Source of the DNA: Acanthaster planci
Taxonomy: Eukaryota; Echinodermata; Asteroidea; Valvatida; Acanthasteridae
Reading direction: 5' to 3'
Length of the DNA stretch: 64,000 nt
Assembly: GCF_001949145.1 (NCBI RefSeq)
Contig: NW_019091412.1
Span: 487,486 to 551,485, forward strand
Position numbers and translations under genes: made by a program
Part shown: positions 24,146-34,599 of the stretch, one piece after another
Position numbering within the stretch: the stretch's first letter is position 1
How the letters are laid out: each line of letters begins with the position of its first letter
Notes under the pieces: model-generated
Seen by the model: the letters and a program-made list of their open reading frames with translations, nothing else
Told to the model about the DNA's origin: nothing
Databases searched by the model: none

Positions 24146-26337
24146 CTCTAGTAACAAAGCAATCTCTTTGTTTTCACTGCTTCATCTTGCATTTTCCTGC
24201 AATATTTACAAAGAAATACATCTAAAACACTCTGCTAAAGCCACACATGCCTATCTGATTATCTGCATATTAAATATTAAAATATGTTATATTAATGCAT
24301 GCTACCATAAACTGAAATAATTTCTCATACATTTAAAATACTGTTGACAAACCAGGGTAAACATAATCTGAAATACCTGTAAATATACGTTACATTCAAA
24401 ATCAAAGAACCTCAAATTGTACACTTGAAGACTGCATAGTACAAAGACTGTGCAAGAAAAGTAAACGGTATTATGATATTTGCAGTGATGTTGCCAAAAG
24501 CAAAGATAGAGATCTTAAAAAGACATGCTTGAAGTTAAAAAACTAACACTTGCAAAATAATGATGTGATAACATAGAAAAGAACAGCAACAATGATAAAT
24601 GACCTTTGGAAAGGCAAGGTAAACATCTGGGATAAGATAACACGATTCTTCACTTGACCTACAAGTACATGTACTGATCCTCAGTCAAGAGCACAAATTT
24701 TATAGAGAGACTGAATAAAAGATAGACGATTCAAAATAGGGCTAGTATTTTGTTCCGTTGTCTTGCAACGCGTCGAACTCATGGACCCAAACCTTGCCTG
24801 TCTGTCCGAGTAGGATAGAGCAATAAGCGAATGAAACAGCTCCCTAATTACGGCATGCAAAATTAATTCACATTTTGCCTTCCGCACTTCAGAAGCTCTG
24901 CACGCACAGCACCAACAATACAATTAAGGTATTTTTCCGACTGCAGTATGCAGTCTGGTGTTCAGTCTCAGCAATGTTTTCGTCAATAGTAAAGTAATTT
25001 TGGGTCCAGACTACATGTGCAAAGCTCCGCGAGGGTATCCAAGTGACAAGTGTAAACATTCGACGTATTTGTCTCCCACAAACGCAGAATTTTGGTCAAA
25101 ACATCGATAAAAAGACCCATATTGAGTGAAGAATACTTTTTTCTTGAGCAATTTAATAATTCCAATGCACTCATTTACATAGATATGCACTAGATAAAAC
25201 GAAAGAATTGATTTGGGCCAGTTGGGGAGGACCCGTGTGTAAAATAATTGATGAAGTGACGTCATCTTGAGGTCGGCTGCATATTTTCGGGCAAGCGAGC
25301 GAGCGGCGCGGTCGCAAACTTTGTGAGTTTTGGATATTCGTGTAGTTATTATTTCAGTTTTAATTGAGTTTGTAGGTAGACTTTGTATCGGTATGTGTAT
25401 AGTTTAGTTTCGTTATGCATTTCGTTTACATAAAGTTAAATGTGAAGTTTTGAGGGCGAAAGATAGGTCAGCTCAAGGTTATCGATGACAAAATGCGCAG
25501 ACACGAAGGCTCTCTGGCCGGGTATTTGGTCTTGCATCATTACATTGAAAAGTTGGCCTGTATATCTTCTTTTTGTCGTGAAGTATGCATAAATTCATTG
25601 GCTAAAGTTGACACCAATAACAAAAATTGACTGAAAACCTGTGCAGAGATAATTGCAAATTCACTGTGATAGGCCTACATCATGTAATATCATTGGCCAT
25701 TATTCAGTAGGCCTTATTGCTGATACCGCCAGAGTGATGTTGCACAAAGGTGGAAAGGCAAAGTGGGATGGAAAAAGGAGCAAACATTGCCCCCTGTCCT
25801 CCCGCAATGCCTTGGTACCAGTGATGTAGTCGAGTACTTTTTGAGAACCAAGTTCTCTACCAAATATTTAACTAGTTAGGAGGGAACAAAGCTGAAGTAC
25901 ATTGGCATTTGATGACACATGCATAAAGGTAAGATTACAAAGCAACATAATGACTTCGGACCATCACTGTTTGATTAAAATTAACTTTTTAGGACAAAAG
26001 TGTTCAGAAAGTACTCGGCCGAGTATTTTCCGAGTACTTTTCTCCTTAAAATGTAAATTTTACACAACTGGGAGTGTCTGAAGACTAACATTTATTTTGT
26101 AATCTTACCTCTGCACATTTACCATCAAATGCCTGTGCACTCTGGCTTTATTCCCTCTTACCCAGTTCAGTATTTTGCGGAGAACGTTGGTGCTCGGAAA
26201 GTACTCGACTACAACACTGCTTGGTACCATTGTTCAAAATCGCTCATGCTGTATCAGCAAAGAGGCTCATTGCACCTAGGTGTCTATTGTTGAATCATGC
26301 TAGATACTGACCATGTTGAATATATTTTATATTTCAG
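24146..26337. promoter_or_regulatory. EVC2-EVC shared intergenic (bidirectional promoter) region
   Basis: The 2.2 kb between the divergent EVC2 and EVC start codons must contain both promoters and the 5' non-coding exons. A short GC-rich patch (GCGAGCGAGCGGCGCGG, about 25295-25311) with a following donor-like GTGAGT at about 25322 is the best candidate for an EVC first exon. An acceptor (TATATTTCAG, ending 26337) opens the exon with the EVC start codon. The right part is occupied by a hAT MITE (25819-26219). Exact start sites are not visible. Confidence 0.5.
25819..26219. mobile_element. hAT-type MITE with 8-bp target duplication
   Basis: The 401-bp element begins CAGTGATGTAGTCGAGTAC and ends with the near-complement GTACTCGACTACAACACTG. 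It is flanked by identical 8-bp direct repeats CTTGGTAC (25811-25818 and 26220-26227). The two arms stay complementary, imperfectly, for about 160 bases: AAGGTAAGATTACAAA pairs with TTTGTAATCTTACCT, and GAGGGAACAAAGC with GCTTTATTCCCTC. Terminal CAGTG and an 8-bp duplication are hallmarks of the hAT superfamily. There is no transposase, so it is non-autonomous. Confidence 0.88.
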
Positions 26338-26347
26338 AAGTTTGAGG

Positions 26348-29300
26348 ATGTCATGCGTGGATGTTCAAGTCATCTTTCCGGGCAGTTTTTGGACTGTGAA
26401 TCCAGTGGAAGTAACCCTTGCTATCATATTTGGTCTCCTAGTTGGAGTTGTCATTGCGATTGTGGTGGCGCGATGCTTCTTCCAAGAGCTTGCCAAGGAC
26501 AGGGTAAGCCTCCTCCATCCACCCATTCATCCAACTACCATGGCTACGTATGCCCTTAAAGAACCTGAAACCTAAATTTCACTTGTGACACTGTTGTTCA
26601 CTTTTAGCCAACAGCCCAAACCTCATAGAAAAGATAGAGAAAATTCTAATTCGTATGATTTCTAATTTGATACAGATTTTGGAGATAATTTTTCACTCTG
26701 TTTTCAGATCCAACAGGCAGAAAAGAAAGACTGGACCAACAGTGGAATGTACGAAAAGCGAATTTCATATGCTGAGGAGGTAAAGTATTTTTGAACTTGT
26801 TTAAAGATGTTTGATTTTTTACATATATCTGTGAGTGCTTTTTTCAAGTTTTACAAGCTAAAGTTTCTGCTGTTTCCTTTCTGTCAACGCTAATTTCGTC
26901 CCTTTCCAAAGGTTCCACTGACTGAGGTATATCACGAAGATGAATCGCCGTCATCCAGTGGGAAGAATCGGAGATCCAGCAGTCTCAGCGCCAAAGACTT
27001 CCGCAGTCAGGCTACCATCGACAGCTATGATGAGGAAAGAGCAGAAGAGGAAGATGCCTACTGCTGCCTGATCACAGCTCTCACCAAGACCTCAATGTGA
27101 GTTAGAGGGTCGATTTAATTCCAAAGATTGTAGGAAAGTCTGATGAGATGTACTTCAGTTCTCAAAGGGCCTTAAAGTGTCCTTGATTTTCATATCATTT
27201 TTATAGCATATTGTACTTTTTTCTGCTGTGTTTTCTTGGTATTTCAGGGTGAAGACACAAACAGAGCTGAGCTTACAAGACTACAGGGAGACACAGAAAC
27301 TTGAAGAGGAACTGCATCAGGAGAAAACATCGGTGAGAACAATCATGTCCTTAGAAACTTGAAAATCCTTTTTGGAAAAATTAAATGCCCAAAACAGGGT
27401 GACATTTATTATGAAATTGGAAATTAGCATTTCTGTAGATGCTATTGTTTGGTACGTGATAAATTTATGTTTATTAAACGGACCAGTTTGTGGGTGTTTC
27501 CTTCCGTGAAGGTGTTCCTGCAACTTCTTCGGATCATTCTGAGCAAGTTTGTTGCCAAGGAGCGACTTGACGAAGAGTATACTGAAAGATTTCTCGACAA
27601 ATACTCAGAGGTAGGTTTGGCTCTCTTCTGCATTGTTGTCTGTAGTGTTATTCACTGACATCTTTTCTCAAGTCTCGGTAACTTTTTGGCTTTATTTCCA
27701 ATTGTCCCATTGTCTTAGATGGTGGAGTCAGCTGTTCAGGCCGTTGCGTCAGAGCAGGCAGCAGCTGAGGATGAAATCCGACAGAAACTGGGTGTGTCCA
27801 AAGACCCTCTGGCTCTAGAGGAAGCCCTGGAGAAGACTAGACCTGAGAGCACTCGCAAGATGGTGAGAGAAATGTGGGTTAGGATGGGGGCGGGGGAAGA
27901 GGTGGGGAATATGGCAAGGGATAGGCTTGAGCATGACCCTGAAAATATGAACCCGAACCTCCTAATTTATCCAACAAAAAGAGCGATGCATGTTGCTTTA
28001 TTCTCTATTATATAAACAAAGATCAAACAAGTGACAAAATCTCTTAGACTTGGCATCCAAATAGGAAACCAAAAGGGTCATTTTTCTTGTTGCCCAAGCT
28101 ATTTCAGTGCTGATGTTGTTTGCCTTCCTACAGGTTCGAGCTCTCCAAGATGCCCAATTGAAGATACAGGATGACTTGGCTAAGGAGACCGATCTGAGTG
28201 ACGAGGAGGTAAAAACTGACTTGAGTTACCTCTTCATTGGGTCTGTCCAACCAAGGATCATTGGTTAACCAGTGGCTGTATGTTACACCCTGGACCTCTA
28301 CTGAACTATCATCAAATGTCTTCAGAAAAACCTGTTGGCCCTGGCTTCCCAGCTGTGCATTGTAATATACAAGGCCGTCTCAGGCTTCAACTGTTTTTTA
28401 ACTAGCTGACGTTGAAGCTGTAAGTGCAGTCATTAGTTGAATGGTGCCACAAAACATCAAATAAGATGCAAGAGAGCCAGAAATTACAGTAATCTAATGT
28501 AATTTAAACGCTTCAGGCCCACAATCGGGGATTGGTTTTGGTAACGAAACCTGAGACGGAGCCCAAGTCGAGTATTGGAAAAGGGCCCAAGTCAGCTCTG
28601 TCCTTGGATGGAGCTTGATTTTCTAGTTGCATTGGAAACAACACTTGTGTTAGTTGTGAAATGACAAGATTCTTTAATTTGTTGTTTTCTCTTTGAATCA
28701 GATTGACGCCTTGGTTGAGAAACTAACAGAGAATATGGCAGAGGTGGAGAGAATGATTGGGGAAGAGGCAGCAAGACAAGCTAATGTTAGTGTCCATCTC
28801 ACAAGTATTACCCGTTACATCTTTTTTTGGATAAATTAGGTATTTCAATGTTGGTTTCCTGCAGTATAGGAAATACATTTTTTAGATGAAATAAAAATTG
28901 TGGAAATATATTTGTGTGTAGATCTTGCAAGAGCGATTGGAGCGGCGCCGAGCTCTGGCCCAGCAGTACTCGGAGATAAAGACCAGGGAGGAGACAGGGA
29001 ACCAGACACGGTTGACAGACGTGCGCAACATCTTGGAGGGATTGGTTGATGATAAACAGTTGCTACAAGAGCAGTGTGAAAGGTAATCATGGCAATACCC
29101 AAAACATGAAGCAAGCCAAATCTAAGGAAGTGATGAAAGAAATTCATTGTCAGGGGCCTGCATCAGGCACAATGTTGGAAATTAAGGCATATGTTATTTG
29201 TCATTTGATGGTGGCGTTTTTCTTTTGCAGCATAGTGAAGCAGTATGAGGCAGACTTGGCCCAGATACAGGAAAATCATCAAGCAGGTATGTTTACTTCT

Positions 29301-32300
29301 GTCTTGTTTACAAAGTACTGCCATGTTTAAGAGAAACTGAAATATTGGAAATCAGCTGAACTGCTGTCTTTTAGCAGTTGCTTGGAAATGACTGTTTTGC
29401 CAGATAATGCCTCTACAAAATGTGTTCTCTGAAAACAGTGATGGTTTTATTTCTTTTATTTATTTGTTTTTTATTTTATCTCATTTGCAGAGGTGATGAG
29501 CCAGAGTCTTCAGCTAAGTGAAAAGTTGCGCAAGTTCCGAGAGAAGAAACTGAGGAAGCTGGAGAAACAGCAAGAGGAGGAGATGGAGGAACTAACGAGG
29601 GCTGCCTCCAAAGCTGTCAACATCTCTGACTTTGTTCAGGTTAGATTGAAAAGGCTGTTGGTTGAAGCTGGTGTGGTTTACAGAGAGCTGTGGTCATGTC
29701 ACTGTCTTATTCATCTTTGATCCTCATCGCTTTGTTTCTCTCTCTCTGTTCTCTAGGCTCATCATAATCTCCTGGAGCAGCATCGAGACAAAAGCAACAG
29801 CCTGATGGATGAATTGGATCACCGGGAGGCAGAGGATGTACAGACCCTCAGACAGGTAAGGACCAACCAACAGATCCTGGGTCATTTCTGGGATTCAGCT
29901 TAAGCACGGCAACATGGAAGAAGGTAGATTAACATATTAATGGCTTTGCTTATTCTTCTGTCGCCATAGCAACTGGAGCAAAATCGGGAGGAATCTATCG
30001 CCAAGCAAGAGGAGTCCCTCTTTGAGATTCTGGCTGAGCGAGCGAGGCTGTCTGAGAAAGAGGCAGCCAAGATTATGAGACATCACACAGCTAACGTCAA
30101 GGCAGCTGAAGGTGAACATAGTGAACAAGTTTGCAGCAGGCAAAAAATCCTGTTGGAGACATGAAAATAAGACGACAGCTTTTCATTTTGTGAGGGTTTC
30201 CGAGGAAATTGAAAATATTTCACAAATGTGGTTTTAATTCCAAACCAGAAAAGCAAGAGGAGCTGAAGAAGCAACAGCAGGCGGAGATTCAGGAACGCTT
30301 AGCCCAGCGCAAGGCATTATGGGAAGAGGAACAACAGCGACTTGAGGCCGAGCAGCGACAGCTAGCTGAACAGCAAGCCAAGACGGTCAGCCGGCTTCTG
30401 GACACACAAAGTGGGCTGGATGAAGAGTAAGCCTGAACTTAATCTTGGGAATGAGGTCTAGGTCTGAGGCGATTGCAAAAACCTTAGTAGATACTGACAA
30501 GAGATGTAGCTTCAACTCGGAAAGCCTGTTTCCAGCACAGCCCAAGTCTTGAAGTTTGTCATGGCCCAGTACCTCGGGCAACATGTGCTAAGCAGGAATG
30601 ATATCTGCTTAGCAAAAACAAGTACTGGCCAAAGTGTCATGTGTTGCATAAAGCTTGTGATTGGTATTCCACTGATTTTGGCTTAGCCAATCACTTTTGA
30701 GTGATTACATTTGAGTGTGTCTCGGTTTTTGTGTTTATTAGGGCTCGTCGACAAATAATGTTGCAGCATGAGCAAAACACACTAGCAGTCAATAACCAAC
30801 TTCAGATGGCCAAGATGAAACAACAAAAACTGTAAGTATAAAGTTGAAATAGAAACCTTCAGTATTTGTAGATTTAAACTGAAGTTGTGCTCATCTTGAA
30901 CACTTCTAGATTGAGAGCTTCTGAACTAGAGGAAAATGTTGAGTTTTGGGATGCATTTCCAATATGCTGTTGCCCGGGGAATGTCTGTTTTTTGTTGGTC
31001 AGTGATTTTGTTCTTTTCTTGCATTTGATACATAGACTGGAGGCGAGGTTGGCTCAACGACGAGCTCGGATGGAACTCTTAAAGGAGAGACAAGAGGAGG
31101 AGCTTGAGGCAGCCAAGTCTGACAGACACGTCGCTGAACTCAAGGAGCAACATGTCAGTATTGTTGGTCTTTAATAAGTTCAGTTTCTTGACTAGAAAAC
31201 CATGCTTTGTAAGGTTCAGAAGATTCATGAAATTTTTTCTCAATTTGTTGAGGGTAGAGGTATAGGCCTCTTAGAGAAAAAAAATTGTCCACTTTGTTTT
31301 TTCTGCTCTTGCAGGCTCAAGAGGTCGCAGCTGAGATGAAAGCCATCGAGCAAGCCAAGGCCGAGCTGCGATCCCGGCTGGCTCTTGAGACCAAGGAAGC
31401 CCTGAAGGCCCAGGACGAGCAGCTGGGAATCCTGATCGGCAAGCTGCAAGTCGGACAGGCCAGACGACAGGGCATCATCAAGAAGCAAGACAAAGCTATT
31501 AAAGAGCTACAGGTAGGGAGGCTATTTGCTGTGCGCCTGGATGGAAGAGGCCGCTGTTTTGGCCTGAAAATGACAAGCAGTGTAGACTTCTTATTTACTA
31601 GGAGATAGACAGAAAATTCACAGAATGGAAATTTGAACTTAAATCATTCATGCCAAACATAATGGTAGAAAAACCTTTCAGGTTATGAACCATAGATATT
31701 TAGGATTTAAGAAGCTGTTTTGGTAATCAACAAATTCTATCCAGAGAGGTTTCAGTCAAGAGTCGCATATCGAAGGTAACTTTTGTTTTGTCTGCCCAGG
31801 AGCAAATGGTGGACACGGTGTCGGTGAACCAGGCCGTCTCAGAGCACCAGACTGACCGCATCATCAAGAGGCACATGCGAGAGATTGAGGAGGTAGAAGA
31901 GAAGATGCGAGAGGCAAGGGCACATCAGGCCAAGGTGCTACAGGACAAGTACGAGGCCAAAAAGTTACTGAAAGAAAAGTGAGTTGGCATCTGATGACGG
32001 TCTTCTGAAAAGCAAGGAGTCAGTTAGCCTTTAAATCAAGCATCAGACCATTTAATTTACTGTGGGAAACGTGTTTATATATTGGCTAAAATAAATACTA
32101 TAGGACATGTAATTTGTTTTCAATTGTTAAATTGTGTTTGTGTATATACAATAGGACTATTGTCTCACAGCTTGAAGAAGAGAGGAAAGAGATTACCAGA
32201 AAACAATCAGGGTAAGGACTACAAAGATACATGATATTATGTTTGGAATTTCAAGTATGACACAAACAATTTCATTGTCGACATCAACTGAAGTGAGCTT

Positions 32301-34599
32301 TGAACCTGCAATCCTTGTACTGGCACCCTGCCAGCACCCCTTTTGGCAGGGTACCAGTATGGTATTGCAGAGGTTCATGTCCCACTTCAGTTGTTATCTG
32401 TTTTGCCAANNNNNNNNNNNNNNNNNNNNNNNNNNNNNNNNNNNNNNNNNNNNNNNNNNNNNNNNNNNNNNNNNNNNNNNNNNNNNNNNNNNNNNNNNNN
32501 NNNNNNNNNNNNNNNNNNNNNNNNNNNNNNNNNNNNNNNNNNNNNNNNNNNNNNNNNNNNNNNNNNNNNNNNNNNNNNNNNNNNNNNNNNNNNNNNNNNN
32601 NNNNNNNNNNNNNNNNNNNNNNNNNNNNNNNNNNNNNNNNNNNNNNNNNNNNNNNNNNNNNNNNNNNNNNNNNNNNNNNNNNNNNNNNNNNNNNNNNNNN
32701 NNNNNNNNNNNNNNNNNNNNNNNNNNNNNNNNNNNNNNNNNNNNNNNNNNNNNNNNNNNNNNNNNNNNNNNNNNNNNNNNNNNNNNNNNNNNNNNNNNNN
32801 NNNNNNNNNNNNNNNNNNNNNNNNNNNNNNNNNNNNNNNNNNNNNNNNNNNNNNNNNNNNNNNNNNNNNNNNNNNNNNNNNNNNNNNNNNNNNNNNNNNN
32901 NNNNNNNNNNNNNNNNNNNNNNNNNNNNNNNNNNNNNNNNNNNNNNNNNNNNNNNNNNNNNNNNNNNNNNNNNTGTTTCCCTTTGTGATATATAACTGTT
33001 AGTTTTATTTCAGGACAAGCTAGTTGCGTGGTGCTCACTACAAGTCTTGGTTGTCTTGTGTTACTAGGCACTGCTAACATCTTCATAACAATTCCAGTTT
33101 CATAGTCTCTTTGCTAAGCTAGGCACAAAAGACACGAAGAAATCATTGCAATGAAGCCTTTTCAACTTGCATTGACACCCTGTTCCCTTTGTTCCATTCT
33201 TCCATTCCCCGCTGCACCATCCTAACCACTGCACCTCTACACCTAGACAACTTGCACAGTAAGTACATCGTCAGACACATGCATGGCATGCAGAATCTCG
33301 CAAACTGAAAATTTATGACATGTTCACAAGACAGGTCCTAAATCTTCCTGAATGTAAACAGATCTGGACAAACTTCTCGCTGTGTTGCAAGAAGATAGTT
33401 TGGAGTAGCCAAGGACTGTCAAGTTTACATTGTGTTTTGCTCTTGTACGGTGTGATAGGCAGAATGTGCTGATAGGAGAGAAAAGTATGGTACTGGTACA
33501 TGTAGATGTCTGATGCAGAATGAGCAGAGAGAGAGAGAGTACATGCAAAAGGAATCCAACATTGGGATGAGATGTTCAACCTTCTTTTTTTGATTTTAAT
33601 CAGGTCTGCACTGACTATCATGAGTCAGATGCTCTTGGAGACTAGACACAAGCAAGCCATGAGCAAACTGGAGCAAGAGATGAAGAGAGAATTGGCCGAG
33701 CAAAAAGAGGAACTGAATCAACAACTAGAGAGAGCCATGATTGAAGAACTGGAGGTAAGTGGTATAAATTCAGTCGCAGAATAGGTGGCTGTAAAACAGC
33801 AACATCTGCCCCAAAACTAAAGGATAATGAAAACAATTTAACCTGTTAACGTGTCACAATCCTTATGAAGTTTGCAGCGGTCTGGTTTTGTAATTGGCTG
33901 AGGAGTGTTAAGGATCCATTGCATTGTGTTTATCTGTTTATAGGAGCAAGAGAAGAATTTCTTGGGTCAGTTGGCTGTAGCCAGCGAGATGAGCAGAGAT
34001 GATTTGAAGGACTTGGTGAACACAGCTGTTGCAGGTCGGTGTGAGTTATATGCGGTTTAATAGTTAATGAGGTCCGAAATTTGCAGCCAAAAGAAATGGT
34101 ATCCGTGTAAGAACCTAGTGTTTGAAGATTTCTTGCAAAAGAAAATTTTATTAACATTTGGGATTTTTAACATCGGAAAGCGTGGACATAGTTTTGTTGA
34201 GAGGGAATTACTGATTATATACCACATGCACATTCAGTCAAATGTGGGCCAGAGATCCGTTTTTAAAATGCTGCAACTTTAAGACTTGCATAGAGAAGTG
34301 GGTTGATGACCCAAATCCCTTGCCTTTGTAGCTTGCTCCTTGGTAAGTTAAAGCATGGAGCCTGTAGAAGGGGAAGTGTGTATAGGATGGAGTGAGCAAT
34401 TTTCAGGACATTTTTTTCCCATGTTTTTTTGCCCAACTTAGAGGGAGGCGGGGACTCGTCTGACGTGAAGAAATTATCCAAGGACCTGACGCAGCGTATC
34501 AAGACAGCCAGAGCTCAGCCCGATGAGGAAGAAGAGGAAGACGAGACAGAGGAGAAACCAAGGAGGAAAGGCAAGAAGGCAAAGGCAAAGAAGAAATGA
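26348..34599 (+). CDS. EVC: EVC-like ciliary complex protein (complete, 22 coding exons)
   Basis: Coding exons: 26348-26503, 26708-26779, 26912-27096, 27248-27332, 27512-27610, 27719-27862, 28134-28208, 28702-28785, 28922-29082, 29231-29286, 29491-29639, 29757-29855, 29970-30111, 30249-30426, 30742-30831, 31036-31153, 31315-31512, 31800-31978, 32155-32211, 33604-33754, 33944-34034, 34442-34599. The total is 2727 nt, 908 residues, all phases matching. A short lumenal or extracellular N-terminus is followed by one membrane span (about residues 21-41), a Ser-rich cytosolic linker, then Glu/Gln/Arg-rich coiled coils to a lysine-rich end (KGKKAKAKKK). EVC anchors with EVC2 at the base of the primary cilium and assists Smoothened signalling. 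Human EVC is 992 residues with the same layout. The start chosen is the first ATG after the acceptor at 26337. Identity rests on architecture plus the EVC2 neighbour; individual domains are weakly conserved. Confidence 0.85.
26408..26470 (+). other. EVC: EVC N-terminal membrane span
   Basis: Residues about 21-41, with the core TLAIIFGLLVGVVIAIVVA, follow a 20-residue N-terminus and precede RCFFQELAKDR. There is no separate signal peptide, so it is a signal-anchor protein with the long coiled-coil part in the cytosol. Confidence 0.85.
32285..32393. repeat. Imperfect inverted repeat (hairpin) in an EVC intron
   Basis: The left arm (32285-32332) starts CAACTGAAGTG. The right arm (32345-32393) ends CACTTCAGTTG and contains GGCAGGGTACCAGTA against TACTGGCACCCTGCC. 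The arms are about 48 bases with a 12-base loop. It may be a fold-back MITE remnant. It ends only 16 bases before the assembly gap. Confidence 0.7.
32410..32973. other. Assembly gap (564 N)
   Basis: Unknown bases inside the intron between EVC exons 32155-32211 and 33604-33754. Those two exons join in matching phase (two bases left, one taken), so the gap need not hide an exon, although a phase-neutral one cannot be excluded. Confidence 0.99.

Noticed and set aside
24146-25300. Extra coding exon of EVC or EVC2 in the intergenic region
   Set aside because: No frame with acceptor, donor and coding composition; the EVC2 first exon already has a signal peptide and EVC a clear start.
32239-33086. 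Long open frames on both strands spanning the N block
   Set aside because: They are open only because undetermined bases contain no stops.
34021-34047. Stronger-looking GTGAGT donor for the EVC exon ending near 34034
   Set aside because: It would create TAG at the junction with the last exon; the weaker GTCGGT keeps the frame.
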